A DNA stretch of 64,000 bases. Origin: Candidatus Rokuibacteriota bacterium. Lineage in GTDB: Bacteria > Methylomirabilota > Methylomirabilia > Rokubacteriales > CSP1-6. The notes under the pieces were generated by a model. It was given only the letters and a program-made list of their open reading frames with translations. It had not been told where the DNA came from and ran no database searches. Every line of letters begins with the position of its first letter. Position 1 is the first letter of the stretch. The stretch covers positions 78,038 through 142,037 of the forward strand of contig JACQFL010000028.1 in NCBI GenBank assembly GCA_016200085.1. Reading direction: 5' to 3'. The translations under genes were made by a program, and so were the position numbers. Positions 25,274 to 33,366 of this stretch are shown piece by piece.

Positions 25274-25888
25274 GTGCGCGGTCTGGCGCGGGTCGGCGCG
25301 GTGCTGCTGCTGGCCGTCGCGCCCGCCGCCGGCTCGGACGTGGATCTCTCGCGGCTCGAGGGGCATCCCCGCGGGCGGCTTCCTCTGACCGTTCACCTCG
25401 CCTCGCTCGGCGATCCCGTTCTCGACGCCGCCGCGCACCGGACGATCGGCGACTGGAACGCGGTCGCCCGCGGAGTGCTCGGCCGCGAGGTCTTCACGGA
25501 GATCAGTGACGTTGCGACTGCCCAGGTGCGGCTCATCGTCGAGCCCGCCGACGGCACCCGGCTCATGGGCCAGACCTTCCTGGAGGCCGACGCCGGGGGG
25601 GTGATCAGCCTGCCCGTGCGCATCGTGGTCTTCCAGCCGCGCGCGCGGGGCGCCACCGCCGTCGACGTCGTCGCGTACGCCGTGGTGGCGCACGAGCTCG
25701 GCCACGCCCTCGGCCTGCCGCACACCACCGAGGTCCGATCCCTCATGTGCTGCGTCGCGGGCAGCGTGGACTTCCGCGACCCCGCCCAGCGCGACGCCTA
25801 CGTCGAGGCGCGGCGCCATCCCGAGGTGCGGTCCGTGGAGCGCCAGCTCGGCGAGCACTATCGACGGTTCTGGAGCGGAGCGCCGTGA
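25274..25888 (+). CDS. Secreted matrixin-like zinc metallopeptidase
   Basis: 204 residues if the GTG at 25274 is used, which gives a short signal peptide (VRGLARVGAVLLLAVAPAAG). The zinc motif HELGHALGLPHT (H-E-x-x-H-x-x-G-x-x-H) is near residue 140, followed by a Met-turn-like SLMCCV. Before it come PLTVHLASLGDP and RTIGDWNAVARGVLG, as in small matrixin/archaemetzincin-like proteins. The size suggests a single catalytic domain without a prodomain. Long upstream open reading in this frame overlaps the dehydrogenase gene and is not coding. Confidence 0.78.
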   Translation: MRGLARVGAVLLLAVAPAAGSDVDLSRLEGHPRGRLPLTVHLASLGDPVLDAAAHRTIGDWNAVARGVLGREVFTEISDVATAQVRLIVEPADGTRLMGQTFLEADAGGVISLPVRIVVFQPRARGATAVDVVAYAVVAHELGHALGLPHTTEVRSLMCCVAGSVDFRDPAQRDAYVEARRHPEVRSVERQLGEHYRRFWSGAP

Positions 25889-25964
25889 CCGGTGTACACT
25901 GCCGTCAGCCGTCCGGGCCTCGGCCGACGGCGCTCGTGAGGCCGTCACGGCCAAGGAGGATCCC

Positions 25965-26540
25965 ATGGCAGGCAGCGCCCAGACCCCCCGTGGCGTCAAC
26001 CACCTCGTCCTGAACGTCCGCGACCTCGAAGCGTCGCACCGGTTCTGGACGGAGATCATCGGCTTCCGCTGCGTGGCCGAGCTCAAGCCCAGGCCGGACC
26101 GGACGATCAAGATGCGCTTCTACAGCGGCGTCGACGAGCGCGGCGACGTCAACCATCACGACCTCGCCCTCATGCAGGTGAGCGGTGATCCCGCCGCGCC
26201 GCCGGAGCCGTGGACCCTCGAGGCCAGGCGCCCGGGCGTGAACCACGTCGCCATCCAGTATCCCGACCGCGAGACCTGGCTCAAGCAGGTCGAGTTCCTC
26301 CAGGCCAAGGGCGTCACGTTCCATCGCCGCATCAACCACGGCATGACCCACAGCGTGTACGTCTCCGACCCCGACGGCCACGGCATCGAGGTCCTCTACG
26401 AGCTGCCGCGCGAGGTCTGGGGCGACGACATCGACGGGGCGCAGAACTACGCGGAGCGCCTGCCCACCGAGGGCCCGGAAGCCCTCGTGGACGCCACCGA
26501 CTACCCGGTGTTCGGCAAGGAGAAAGCGCATGCCGTTTGA
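25965..26540 (+). CDS. VOC-superfamily (glyoxalase/extradiol dioxygenase-like) protein
   Basis: 191 residues. Paired beta-alpha-beta modules carry the usual metal ligands: His in GVNHLVLNVRDLEASHRFW, His in PGVNHVAIQYPDRETWL and Glu in SDPDGHGIEVLYELPRE. The layout matches catechol 2,3-dioxygenase-type VOC proteins. A near-perfect AAGGAGGAT precedes the ATG. The last 11 bp overlap the D-aminoacylase gene, so the two are translationally linked. The role is likely in degrading an aromatic or amide compound, which is inferred from the neighbours. Confidence 0.85.
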   Translation: MAGSAQTPRGVNHLVLNVRDLEASHRFWTEIIGFRCVAELKPRPDRTIKMRFYSGVDERGDVNHHDLALMQVSGDPAAPPEPWTLEARRPGVNHVAIQYPDRETWLKQVEFLQAKGVTFHRRINHGMTHSVYVSDPDGHGIEVLYELPREVWGDDIDGAQNYAERLPTEGPEALVDATDYPVFGKEKAHAV

Positions 26541-28245
26541 TCTGATAATCAAAAACGGCACGGTGATCGACGGCTCCGGCCTGCCCCGCTACCGGGCCGA
26601 CGTCGCCGTCCGTCACGGACGGATCGCGGCCATCGGCCGCATCCGCGAGCGCGCGCGCGAGGTGCTGGACGCCGAGGGCCGGGTCGTCGCCCCAGGCTTT
26701 GTGGACGCCCACACCCACATGGATGCCCAGGTCTTCTGGGACCCGATGGGGACCTGCTCGTGCTGGCACGGAGTGACCAGCGTGGTCATGGGCAACTGCG
26801 GCTTCACCCTCGCGCCCTGCGGCAAGCCCGAGCGGCACCTGGTGGTGCGCAACCTCGAGCGCGCCGAGGACATCGCGGCCGAGGCGATGGACGCGGGCAT
26901 CGACTGGACCTGGACGACCTTTCCCGAGTTCCTCGACCGGATCGAGGCCCTGCCCAAGGGCATCAACTACGCGGGCTACGTCGGCCACTCCGCGCTGCGC
27001 ACCTACGCGATGGGCGAGCGCGCGTTCGAGAAGGAGGCGAGCGAGGACGACCTGCGCGCGATGGAGCGCGAGCTGCGCGACGCGCTGCGCGCCGGCGCCA
27101 TCGGCTTCACCACCTCGCGCTCGCCGAGCCACGAGACCCCCGATCGCCGCCCGGTGGCCAGCCGCGTGGCCACGTGGGACGAGATCCGCCGCCTCGTCGG
27201 GGTCATGGGCGACATGAACGCCGGCATCTTCGAGATCGCCGGCGAGGCCGCCGGCCGCACCGCCAGCGATCCGGACGGCCTACGCGACTATCACACTCGC
27301 CTGCGCGATCTCGCTGTCGAGACGGGCCGCCCGATCACCTGGGGGTTGTTCAGCCGGCGCGAGGCGCCGAACATCTGGCGCAAGTACGTCGACCTGCTCG
27401 AGGAGACGGCCGCCACGGGCGGCCGCATGTTCGCCCAGGTGCACAGCCGCGCCCTCAGCGTGGTGCTCTCGTTCCGCACCAACCTGCCCTTCGATCGCCT
27501 GCCCGTGTGGAAGGACCTCCGCGCGCTGCCGCTGGCCGAGCAGAAGGTGCGGCTGCGCGACCCCGAGCTGCGCCGCCGCCTGGTCGAGGCCGCCCGCGAG
27601 CGCGACCAGCGTCGCCCCATCGGCGCCGAGCCGCGGCAGGCGTCCTACGACTGGATCTTCGTGATGGATTCCGTCGAGGGGCCGCATCGCTCCCTGGCCG
27701 AGGTGGCCCGCGAGCGCGGGGTCGACCCCGTCGAGGCCATGATCGACCTCGCCCTCGAGCGCGACCTCGAGCGCTTCTTCCTGCAGCCGATCGCCAACGA
27801 GGACCAGGACCACGCGCTGGAGCTGATGAAGCACCCGCGCACGGTCGTGACCTTCTCGGACTCGGGCGCCCACGTCTCGCAGATCATGGACGCCTCGCTC
27901 CAGACCCACGTGCTCAGCCACTGGGTGCGGGCCAAGCAGGCCCTCACGCTCGAGCAGGCCGTGCGCATGCTCAGCTTCGACGTGGCGACCCAGTGGGGCT
28001 TTGCCGATCGCGGGCTGATCCGCGAGGGCTTCGCCGCCGATCTCGTGGTGTTCGATCCGGACACCGTGGCCGCCGAGATGCCCGAGGTGGCCTACGACCT
28101 GCCCGCGGGCGCCCGCCGGCTCCTGCAGCGCTCGCGCGGCTATGCCGCGACGGTGGTCAACGGTGAGGTGGTGCTCCGCGACGGCAAGCCGACCGGGGCG
28201 CTGCCCGGGCAGCTGCTGCGCGGGCCGCTGGCGCGCCGGGGCTGA
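26530..28245 (+). CDS. N-acyl-D-amino-acid deacylase/D-aminoacylase-type amidohydrolase
   Basis: 571 residues. The N-terminal beta sandwich (LIIKNGTVIDGSGLPRYRAD) is followed by the metal site GFVDAHTHMDAQVFWDP (His61, His63). The Cys ligand block MGNCGFTLAPC is near 97, and FTTSRSPSHETPDRRPVASR near 198. A late Asp block reads TFSDSGAHVSQIMDAS. The length and the Cys-bridged metal site fit D-aminoacylases, which remove acyl groups from D-amino acids. Related members act on other amides. It overlaps the VOC gene by 11 bp and has AAGGAG inside that gene's end. Confidence 0.87.
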   Translation: MPFDLIIKNGTVIDGSGLPRYRADVAVRHGRIAAIGRIRERAREVLDAEGRVVAPGFVDAHTHMDAQVFWDPMGTCSCWHGVTSVVMGNCGFTLAPCGKPERHLVVRNLERAEDIAAEAMDAGIDWTWTTFPEFLDRIEALPKGINYAGYVGHSALRTYAMGERAFEKEASEDDLRAMERELRDALRAGAIGFTTSRSPSHETPDRRPVASRVATWDEIRRLVGVMGDMNAGIFEIAGEAAGRTASDPDGLRDYHTRLRDLAVETGRPITWGLFSRREAPNIWRKYVDLLEETAATGGRMFAQVHSRALSVVLSFRTNLPFDRLPVWKDLRALPLAEQKVRLRDPELRRRLVEAARERDQRRPIGAEPRQASYDWIFVMDSVEGPHRSLAEVARERGVDPVEAMIDLALERDLERFFLQPIANEDQDHALELMKHPRTVVTFSDSGAHVSQIMDASLQTHVLSHWVRAKQALTLEQAVRMLSFDVATQWGFADRGLIREGFAADLVVFDPDTVAAEMPEVAYDLPAGARRLLQRSRGYAATVVNGEVVLRDGKPTGALPGQLLRGPLARRG

Positions 28246-28282
28246 GGTCGCCGACCGGCTCGTCGCCGACGCACGGGAGCGG

Positions 28283-28372
28283 ATGAAGCGCGCCGTCCTC
28301 GCGCTGCCGGGCGGGCTCGCTCTGGCCACCGCCGCCTCCGCGCAGGCGCCGCCACGGGACAGAGAGGCGTGA
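28283..28372 (+). pseudogene. Orphan signal-peptide mini-ORF (likely remnant)
   Basis: An ATG behind GGAGC starts a 29-residue frame, MKRAVLALPGGLALATAAS plus AQAPPRDREA, then a stop. It has the exact shape of a signal peptide with an A-x-A cleavage site and ten mature residues. It probably is what is left of a secreted protein gene whose body was deleted. A genuine small secreted peptide is possible but less likely. The next gene starts 4 nt after its stop. Confidence 0.45.
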
Positions 28373-28376
28373 CGTC

Positions 28377-29222
28377 ATGCCCAAGGTGTTGACGGAGGCC
28401 CAGGTCCGCGCCTTCGAGCGCGACGGCTGCCTGTTCCCGGTCCGCGCGATGAGCCCGGAGCGCGCCCGGCAGTACCGGGAGCGCTTCGAGGCGCTGGAGG
28501 CGCGCGTCCCGGACATCAAGAAGATGAAGACGAAGTCCCACCTGCTGTGCCCGTGGGTCCTCGAGATCGCGGAGGACCCGCACATCCTGGACGTCTTCGA
28601 GGACCTGATCGGGCCCAACCTCCGCTGCTGGAGCATGGCCTGGCGGGTGAAGAAGGCCGATGGCGAGACCTTCGCGGGCTGGCACCAGGACTCGTACTAC
28701 GGCGCCGCGATGCCGGTGGTCCTGGGCGCCCTCGCGCTGTCCGACTGCGGCCCCACCCAGGGCTGCCTGCGCGCGATTCCGGGCTCGCACCGGTGGGGCA
28801 TCCTGAAGCACGGCGAGAGCGACGACCCGAAGAGCATCCTGGCGCGCGGCCAGTTCATCACCGAGCCCTTCGACGAGTCGAAGGCGGTGGACTTCGCGCT
28901 CCGTCCCGGCGAGATGGCGATGTTCGACAACTCGCTGGTCCACGGCTCGGGCACCAACCTCGGCCCCGACCGCCGCTTCCTCCTGCTCGTGGAGATGCTG
29001 CCGACCTGGGCGAAGCCCCCGCGGGTCCGCCAGCCGGCCATGCTCATGCGCGGGACCGACAGCTCGGGGAACTTCGACGACGAGCCGCGCCCGGATGCCG
29101 AATACAGCCCGACCGCGCTGGCGAACTGGTCGCGCGTCGTCGAATCGCGCTCAAAGCTGATCTTCGAGGACAGCGTGATCGGCCCCAGCGAGGCCTACGG
29201 CGGCACGCGCCGCGCGACGTGA
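28377..29222 (+). CDS. Phytanoyl-CoA dioxygenase (PhyH) family protein
   Basis: 281 residues. The iron site is His103-x-Asp105 in FAGWHQDSYYG and distal His189 in DNSLVHGSGTN, with the 2-oxoglutarate Arg at about 199-200 (GPDRRFLLL). The N-terminal VRAFERDGCLFPVRAM is typical of PhyH. Bacterial members hydroxylate diverse metabolites (syringomycin-type halogenases lack the Asp, which is present here). It may form a unit with the D-aminoacylase and VOC genes upstream, though a 130-bp gap with a mini-ORF lies between. Confidence 0.87.
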   Translation: MPKVLTEAQVRAFERDGCLFPVRAMSPERARQYRERFEALEARVPDIKKMKTKSHLLCPWVLEIAEDPHILDVFEDLIGPNLRCWSMAWRVKKADGETFAGWHQDSYYGAAMPVVLGALALSDCGPTQGCLRAIPGSHRWGILKHGESDDPKSILARGQFITEPFDESKAVDFALRPGEMAMFDNSLVHGSGTNLGPDRRFLLLVEMLPTWAKPPRVRQPAMLMRGTDSSGNFDDEPRPDAEYSPTALANWSRVVESRSKLIFEDSVIGPSEAYGGTRRAT

Positions 29223-29351
29223 GCGGGCACCGCATGCACATCCTCAACCGGCGCTCTGCCGTCTACGGCCCGGCCGACCGGATGTCCCGCGGCGATATCT
29301 CGCAGGGCCACGCAGTGTATCCCGACACCGCGGGCCTTGACTGGTGCGCAA

Positions 29352-29370
29352 CCTCACAGGATCTGTGAGG
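29352..29370. promoter_or_regulatory. Short palindrome upstream of the TA-cluster region
   Basis: CCTCACAG and CTGTGAGG, perfect complements, are separated by 3 nt. A TTGACT (29337-29342) lies just before it. No good -10 element is found at normal spacing. The palindrome is operator-like and sits 112 nt before the hypothetical gene at 29482. The rest of the 29223-29481 gap has no convincing gene. Confidence 0.35.
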
Positions 29371-29481
29371 GCGCGTCCCTGCGTACGACGCCGGCGTCCT
29401 GGATATCCCGAACCCGGTCATCACGTATCGCAGTTCAAGATAGATCACGTTGGGCGACACGGTATAGCGAGGTGTAGTGCG

Positions 29482-29865
29482 ATGGCAGGGTTCGGGCGGT
29501 TTTCGGCTCTTCGAGACAAGGCACGACGCGGCTTCCGCGGCTACCCGGTCGCGACGGTAGCGTATTACGGGCCGGACGCCAGCAGGGCTACGAAGGTGGC
29601 AGTGGGCGTCGTTCTGAGAGAGGGCGATGAGCCCGACGCGCTCGAGCGCTGGTACTCCACCGAGTCCGACGTTCGGTTCGACCAGGAGATCTGCGGCGCC
29701 GCCCTTGAGTTCATGGCCGCCCACCACGTAAAGACCGTTGTGCTTAGCGCTGGGATCATGGGATGCCCACACGAAGAAGGCGTCGACTATCCGAAGGGAC
29801 AGAAGTGCGGAGCGTGCCCATACTGGGCGGATCGCGACCGATGGACCGGAAAGGTCATTCGGTGA
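29482..29865 (+). CDS. Conserved hypothetical protein with C-terminal CPHEEGxDYPxGxxCxxCPYW motif
   Basis: 127 residues from the ATG at 29482. The N-terminal half is a mixed alpha/beta segment (GYPVATVAYYGPDASRATKV and AVGVVLREGDEPDALERWY). The C-terminal segment IMGCPHEEGVDYPKGQKCGA, followed by CPYWADRDRW, has three Cys and one His spaced like a zinc ribbon. I recognise this as a widespread uncharacterised family, often near toxin-antitoxin or restriction genes, but no function is known to me. It lies just before two decayed toxin-antitoxin modules in an A/T-richer patch. Confidence 0.7.
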   Translation: MAGFGRFSALRDKARRGFRGYPVATVAYYGPDASRATKVAVGVVLREGDEPDALERWYSTESDVRFDQEICGAALEFMAAHHVKTVVLSAGIMGCPHEEGVDYPKGQKCGACPYWADRDRWTGKVIR

Positions 29866-29984
29866 GCGGCGCGTCGTCCAACTTCGCAGTCCACCGGACC
29901 GGGGCTCGCGTTGCTCGCTCCGGCCGGTGACCGTGAGCGTTGGCCCGACGAGTTGTGGTGACAGCCGGTGGTAGAATCTCCCGG

Positions 29985-30209
29985 ATGAGCATCGACGAAA
30001 TCGAGGCTGAAGCCCTCAAGCTGGATCCGCAGGCGCGGGCACGCTTGGCCAAGAAACTCCTCGAGAGCCTGGAGACGCTCTCGGACCAGGAGAATGAGCG
30101 CCTTTGGGTGGAGGAGGCCGATCGGCGCGATGCCGACTGGGACTCAGCGCCCGGCTCTGCTCGTCCGGCTGCCGATGTGCTCCGGGACGCCCGGGCCAAG
30201 CGGCAATGA
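29985..30209 (+). CDS. Addiction-module antitoxin (Unstab_antitox family)
   Basis: 74 residues: MSIDEIEAEALKLDPQARAR, then LAKKLLESLETLSDQENERL and WVEEADRRDADWDS, the helical pattern of the small putative addiction-module family (PF09720 type) that pairs with RelE/ParE-like toxins. A TAGAAT hexamer ends only 7 nt before the ATG, so the transcript may be nearly leaderless. The toxin gene begins on the base after its stop. The protein looks complete. Confidence 0.8.
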   Translation: MSIDEIEAEALKLDPQARARLAKKLLESLETLSDQENERLWVEEADRRDADWDSAPGSARPAADVLRDARAKRQ

Positions 30210-30446
30210 ATGGACCGGCCCGAGTTTCACCGGCTCGCCGATCGAGAACTGAACGAGGCGGCGCAGTGCTTGCAATCCATTCAGGACCACCCCGAAGCCG
30301 GGATGATCCTCCGTGGGTTCGTCCGTCGCCGCCTCCTTCGCCGATTCCCGTACGCTCTTCTCTACAAGATCAAGCCGAGTGGCATCCGGATTCTTGCCGT
30401 CATGAACCTCAAGCTGCGGCCTGCATACTGGATCGGGCGCGAGTGA
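30210..30446 (+). CDS. RelE/ParE-family toxin, probably internally shortened
   Basis: 78 residues. The C-terminal half keeps the family's core strands (RRRLLRRFPYALLYKI, then RILAVMNLKLRPAYW). The N-terminal half has FHRLADRELNEAAQCLQSIQ, which in full-length relatives (about 95-100 residues) is interrupted by roughly 20 residues of helix 1-helix 2 (the Y-Y-x-x-x-S-P-G-L-G segment). That segment is missing, as if removed by an in-frame deletion. It is directly adjacent to the antitoxin stop (TGA then ATG). Toxicity is doubtful. Confidence 0.72.
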   Translation: MDRPEFHRLADRELNEAAQCLQSIQDHPEAGMILRGFVRRRLLRRFPYALLYKIKPSGIRILAVMNLKLRPAYWIGRE

Positions 30447-30598
30447 CTCTGCCACGGCGCCCAACTTCTCCTTTCCGCCGACCGGCTACGCCGGCGGCTG
30501 AAGCATGCGTTGAGAGACGACGACCGCGACCGCAGAACGAGGGTTGACCGGCGGACTTCACGCGGTGTGCTCAGTGTATATCCGGCAGAGAGGGCCCT

Positions 30599-30841
30599 AT
30601 GCAGACGAAGATCCACAAGTGGGGTAATAGCCTTGGATTGCGGATTCCGCGGTCAATCGCCGTCGAGGCCCAGGTGGAGGAGGGGGCTACCGTGGATCTG
30701 TCGGTGGAGAACGGTCGCCTCTTGGTCCGCCCGCTCCGGGTTCGCAAGTATTCGTTGAACGTACTTCTGCGAAGAGTAGGCCGCCGGAACCTGCACGGTG
30801 AAGTCTGGACGGGTAGGGCGGTTGGCCGCGAGGCTTGGTAA
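30599..30841 (+). CDS. MazE-like (AbrB/SpoVT-type) antitoxin
   Basis: 80 residues. The swapped-hairpin DNA-binding motif KIHKWGNSLGLRIPRSIAVE is at the N-terminus, then VEEGATVDLSVENGRLLVRP. The C-terminal tail YSLNVLLRRVGRRNLHGEVW, ending in GREAW, is the toxin-binding part typical of chromosomal MazE. It ends with TAA overlapping an ATG (TAATG) that begins the mazF remnant. The protein appears complete and may still autoregulate. Confidence 0.82.
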   Translation: MQTKIHKWGNSLGLRIPRSIAVEAQVEEGATVDLSVENGRLLVRPLRVRKYSLNVLLRRVGRRNLHGEVWTGRAVGREAW

Positions 30842-30940
30842 TGGCAGGCTATGTGCCCGCGCAGCAATCTGCCCGGAGATGTGCTGCAGGAGACAGTCGG
30901 CAAGATCCTTGCCCTCGTCGATCCAGACGGGACTCGCTGA
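30841..30940 (+). pseudogene. mazF remnant: start and end kept, centre deleted
   Basis: The ATG at 30841 overlaps the MazE stop and begins MAGYVP, the usual first residues of MazF (MAGYVPxRGD). After 20-odd bases a different frame (+1) reads LPGDVLQETVGKILALVDPD and then GTR and TGA at 30938-30940, which matches the C-terminal helix of MazF. The roughly 80 central residues that carry the RNase site are missing and the frames do not agree. The toxin is therefore lost. Confidence 0.7.
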
Positions 30941-30996
30941 CATCACGATGAACCCGACGGCGACTTCGCTTCGCTCAGCCGCCCGGTGACAGAGGC

Positions 30997-32331
30997 TCAG
31001 TCCTTCTCGAGCGCGGCGAGGCTGTCGGCCACGATGCCGACGAGCTTGTCGACCTCCTGCCCGGTGATGCAGAGGGGCGGCGCCAGGCGCAGCACGCTGC
31101 CGCGCGCGTAGACGATCGCCCCCCGCTCCCAGGCCTTGCGGTCCAGCTCGGCTACCCGCTTGGCGTCCAGCGCGCGCGCGGAGCCGTCGGGCTCGACGAG
31201 GTCGACGCAGACCAGCAGGCCGCGCCCGCGCACCTCGCCGACGATCGCGCGCTTCCCCACCGCGGCCTGCAGCCCCGCGAGCAGCCGCGCGCCCATGGCC
31301 GCCGCGTTCTCCACCAAGCGGTCCTTCTCCATGATGTCGAGGTTGGCGAGGGCCGCCGCGCAGGCCACGGGATGGGCCGCGTACGTGTTGGGGTGGACGT
31401 TCTCCTGCGTGGTGTGGGCGTCGAAGGCCTCGGCGAGGTGGCGGCGCGCGATGCTGGCCGACAGTGGGATGTACCCCGAGGTGATCCCCTTCGCGGTCGA
31501 CATGAGGTCGGGGATCACGTCCTCGTGCTCGACGGCGAACCACCGGCCGGTGCGCCCGAAGCCGGTGATGACCTCGTCGGCGATCATCAGCACCTCGAGC
31601 TCGTCGCAGACCGCGCGCACCGCGCGCAGCCATCCCAGCGGCGGGATGATGAAGCCGCCGGAGGACAGGATCGGCTCCAGGATCACGGCGGAGACCGTCT
31701 CGGGTCCCTCGGCGAGGATCGCCTGCCGAAGCTCCTCGGCGCGGCGCTCGACGAGCTCGGTGTCGGTGCCCGTGCCGCGGTCGCGAAAGGGGTGCGGAGG
31801 CGTCACCTTGGCGAAGCCGGGGTACTGCAGCGGCGCGTAGGCCTGCACCATGTGCGGCAATCCGCACACCGCGTAGGTGCCGCTGGTGGCGCCGTGGTAG
31901 CCGCCCTGCAGCGAGATCACCTTGTGCTTGGCCTCGCGCCCGCGCGCGAGCCAGTAGTGGCGCGCGATCTGCATCGAGCGCTCGTTGGCCTCCGAGCCGC
32001 TCACCGCGAACATCGTGTACGTGAGATCGCCCGGGGTCAGCCGGGCCAGCCGCGTCGCCAGCTCGGCGGCGGGCCGGTTGGAGAACTGGCGCGTGGTCGG
32101 GTAGTACGCCAGGCGCACGGTCTGCTCGGCGATCGCCTCGGCGATCTCGCGCCGTCCGTGGCCGACGTTGACCACGGCGAGCCCGGCGAAGGCGTCCATG
32201 AGCTTCGTGCCCCGCTCGGTCCAGACCCACACGCCCTCGGCGCGATCGATCACGAGCTCCTCGTCGGCAAGCCAGGGGTGGTCCTGCGTCCGGTGCGTCC
32301 AGAGATGGTTGATCGAGGCGGCGTCAGTCAT
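30997..32331 (-). CDS. Class III aminotransferase (omega-transaminase type)
   Basis: 444 residues. The PLP lysine is in MSTAKGITSGYIPLSASI, preceded by VLMIADEVITGFGRTGRWFA (Asp for the pyridine nitrogen). MFAVSGSEANERSMQIARHY and the N-terminal DGERG-like block (EGVWVWTERGTKLMDAFAGL) fit beta-alanine:pyruvate/omega-amino-acid transaminases. These move amino groups between amines or omega-amino acids and pyruvate. The substrate is unknown. It converges with the TA patch, ending 57 bp from the mazF remnant. Confidence 0.88.
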   Translation of the reverse strand: MTDAASINHLWTHRTQDHPWLADEELVIDRAEGVWVWTERGTKLMDAFAGLAVVNVGHGRREIAEAIAEQTVRLAYYPTTRQFSNRPAAELATRLARLTPGDLTYTMFAVSGSEANERSMQIARHYWLARGREAKHKVISLQGGYHGATSGTYAVCGLPHMVQAYAPLQYPGFAKVTPPHPFRDRGTGTDTELVERRAEELRQAILAEGPETVSAVILEPILSSGGFIIPPLGWLRAVRAVCDELEVLMIADEVITGFGRTGRWFAVEHEDVIPDLMSTAKGITSGYIPLSASIARRHLAEAFDAHTTQENVHPNTYAAHPVACAAALANLDIMEKDRLVENAAAMGARLLAGLQAAVGKRAIVGEVRGRGLLVCVDLVEPDGSARALDAKRVAELDRKAWERGAIVYARGSVLRLAPPLCITGQEVDKLVGIVADSLAALEKD

Positions 32332-32354
32332 GCCCGGGAGTATACTGCGCTCCG

Positions 32355-33344
32355 ATGCGCTTCGGGGTGCTGCTCCCGAGCTATTCCTTCCCCACCCTCG
32401 ACGAGCGCGCCGGCGCCCGCCTCCGCGAGGTCTGCGTACGTGCGGAGGGGCTCGGCTACGACGCCCTCTGGACGGCCGAGCACCTGCTCACCGCGCGCGG
32501 CCTCTACGGGACGGCCTGGCTCTCCCCGCTCGAGACGCTCGCCTTCGCCGCCGGGTGCACCTCGCGGATCCATCTCGCCACCGGCATCCTGATCGTCGCG
32601 CTCCGGAACCCCGTCTTCGTCGCCAAGGAGATCGCCAGCCTGCACGTCCTGTCCGGCGGGCGCTTCGAGCTCGGCGTGGGCGCCGGGTGGGACGCGCACG
32701 AGTTCGACGTGGCGGGCGTGCCGCTGAAGGAGCGCGGCGCCCGGACGGACGAGATCCTCGACGTCTTCGCGAAACTCTGGACCGGGCGCGAGACCACGCA
32801 CCGCGGTCGGTACTACGCGTTCGAGAGCGTCACCATCGACCCGCCGCTGCGCACGCCCCCGCGGCTCTGGGTGGCGGGCGGGGGCAAGCTGAAGACCTCG
32901 CTCTCGCCCGACCCGGAGACGATCGCCCCGAGCGTGCTGGAGCGGATCTGCCGCCGCGCCGACGGCTGGCTCGCCCGCGCGGCGGGCTCGAACGCCACGA
33001 TCCTGGCCGACTGGGCGCAGATCGCCGGGCGTCTGGAGGCGCTGGGCCGCCCGCGGTCGAGTCTCACCTTCGGGCACCTGAACTTCACCCACGTCGTGCC
33101 CACCGACGACGACGCGGTGGCGCTGCGCGAGCAGCGCTCTCGCATGGAGCGCGTGATGGGCACGCACCGCTCGTTCGAGCAGCTCCAGACCTGTTACCTG
33201 CTGGGCAGCCCCAGGCGGATTCGCGAGCGCATCGCCGAGCTGGCGGCGGCGGGGCTCGAGTACCTCGTCCTGTCGCCCCTGGACGACGATCCGGATCAGC
33301 TGGCGCTCTGGCAGGACGAGATCGTGCGACACTTCCCCAACTGA
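32355..33344 (+). CDS. LLM class flavin-dependent oxidoreductase (F420-type)
   Basis: 329 residues. The pattern is LLPSYSFPTLDERAGARLRE, RAEGLGYDALWTAEHLLTAR, SGGRFELGVGAGWDAHEFDV and a C-terminal SPRRIRERIAELAAAGLEYL, as in F420-dependent LLM proteins. A TATACT hexamer (32341-32346) ends 8 nt before the ATG and there is no Shine-Dalgarno sequence, so a leaderless transcript is possible. It is divergent from the aminotransferase with 23 bp between starts. It heads a plus-strand run with NHL, NifU-like, SDR and EthD genes. Confidence 0.86.
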   Translation: MRFGVLLPSYSFPTLDERAGARLREVCVRAEGLGYDALWTAEHLLTARGLYGTAWLSPLETLAFAAGCTSRIHLATGILIVALRNPVFVAKEIASLHVLSGGRFELGVGAGWDAHEFDVAGVPLKERGARTDEILDVFAKLWTGRETTHRGRYYAFESVTIDPPLRTPPRLWVAGGGKLKTSLSPDPETIAPSVLERICRRADGWLARAAGSNATILADWAQIAGRLEALGRPRSSLTFGHLNFTHVVPTDDDAVALREQRSRMERVMGTHRSFEQLQTCYLLGSPRRIRERIAELAAAGLEYLVLSPLDDDPDQLALWQDEIVRHFPN

Positions 33345-33366
33345 GCGAGAGACGAAGGAGAACGTG

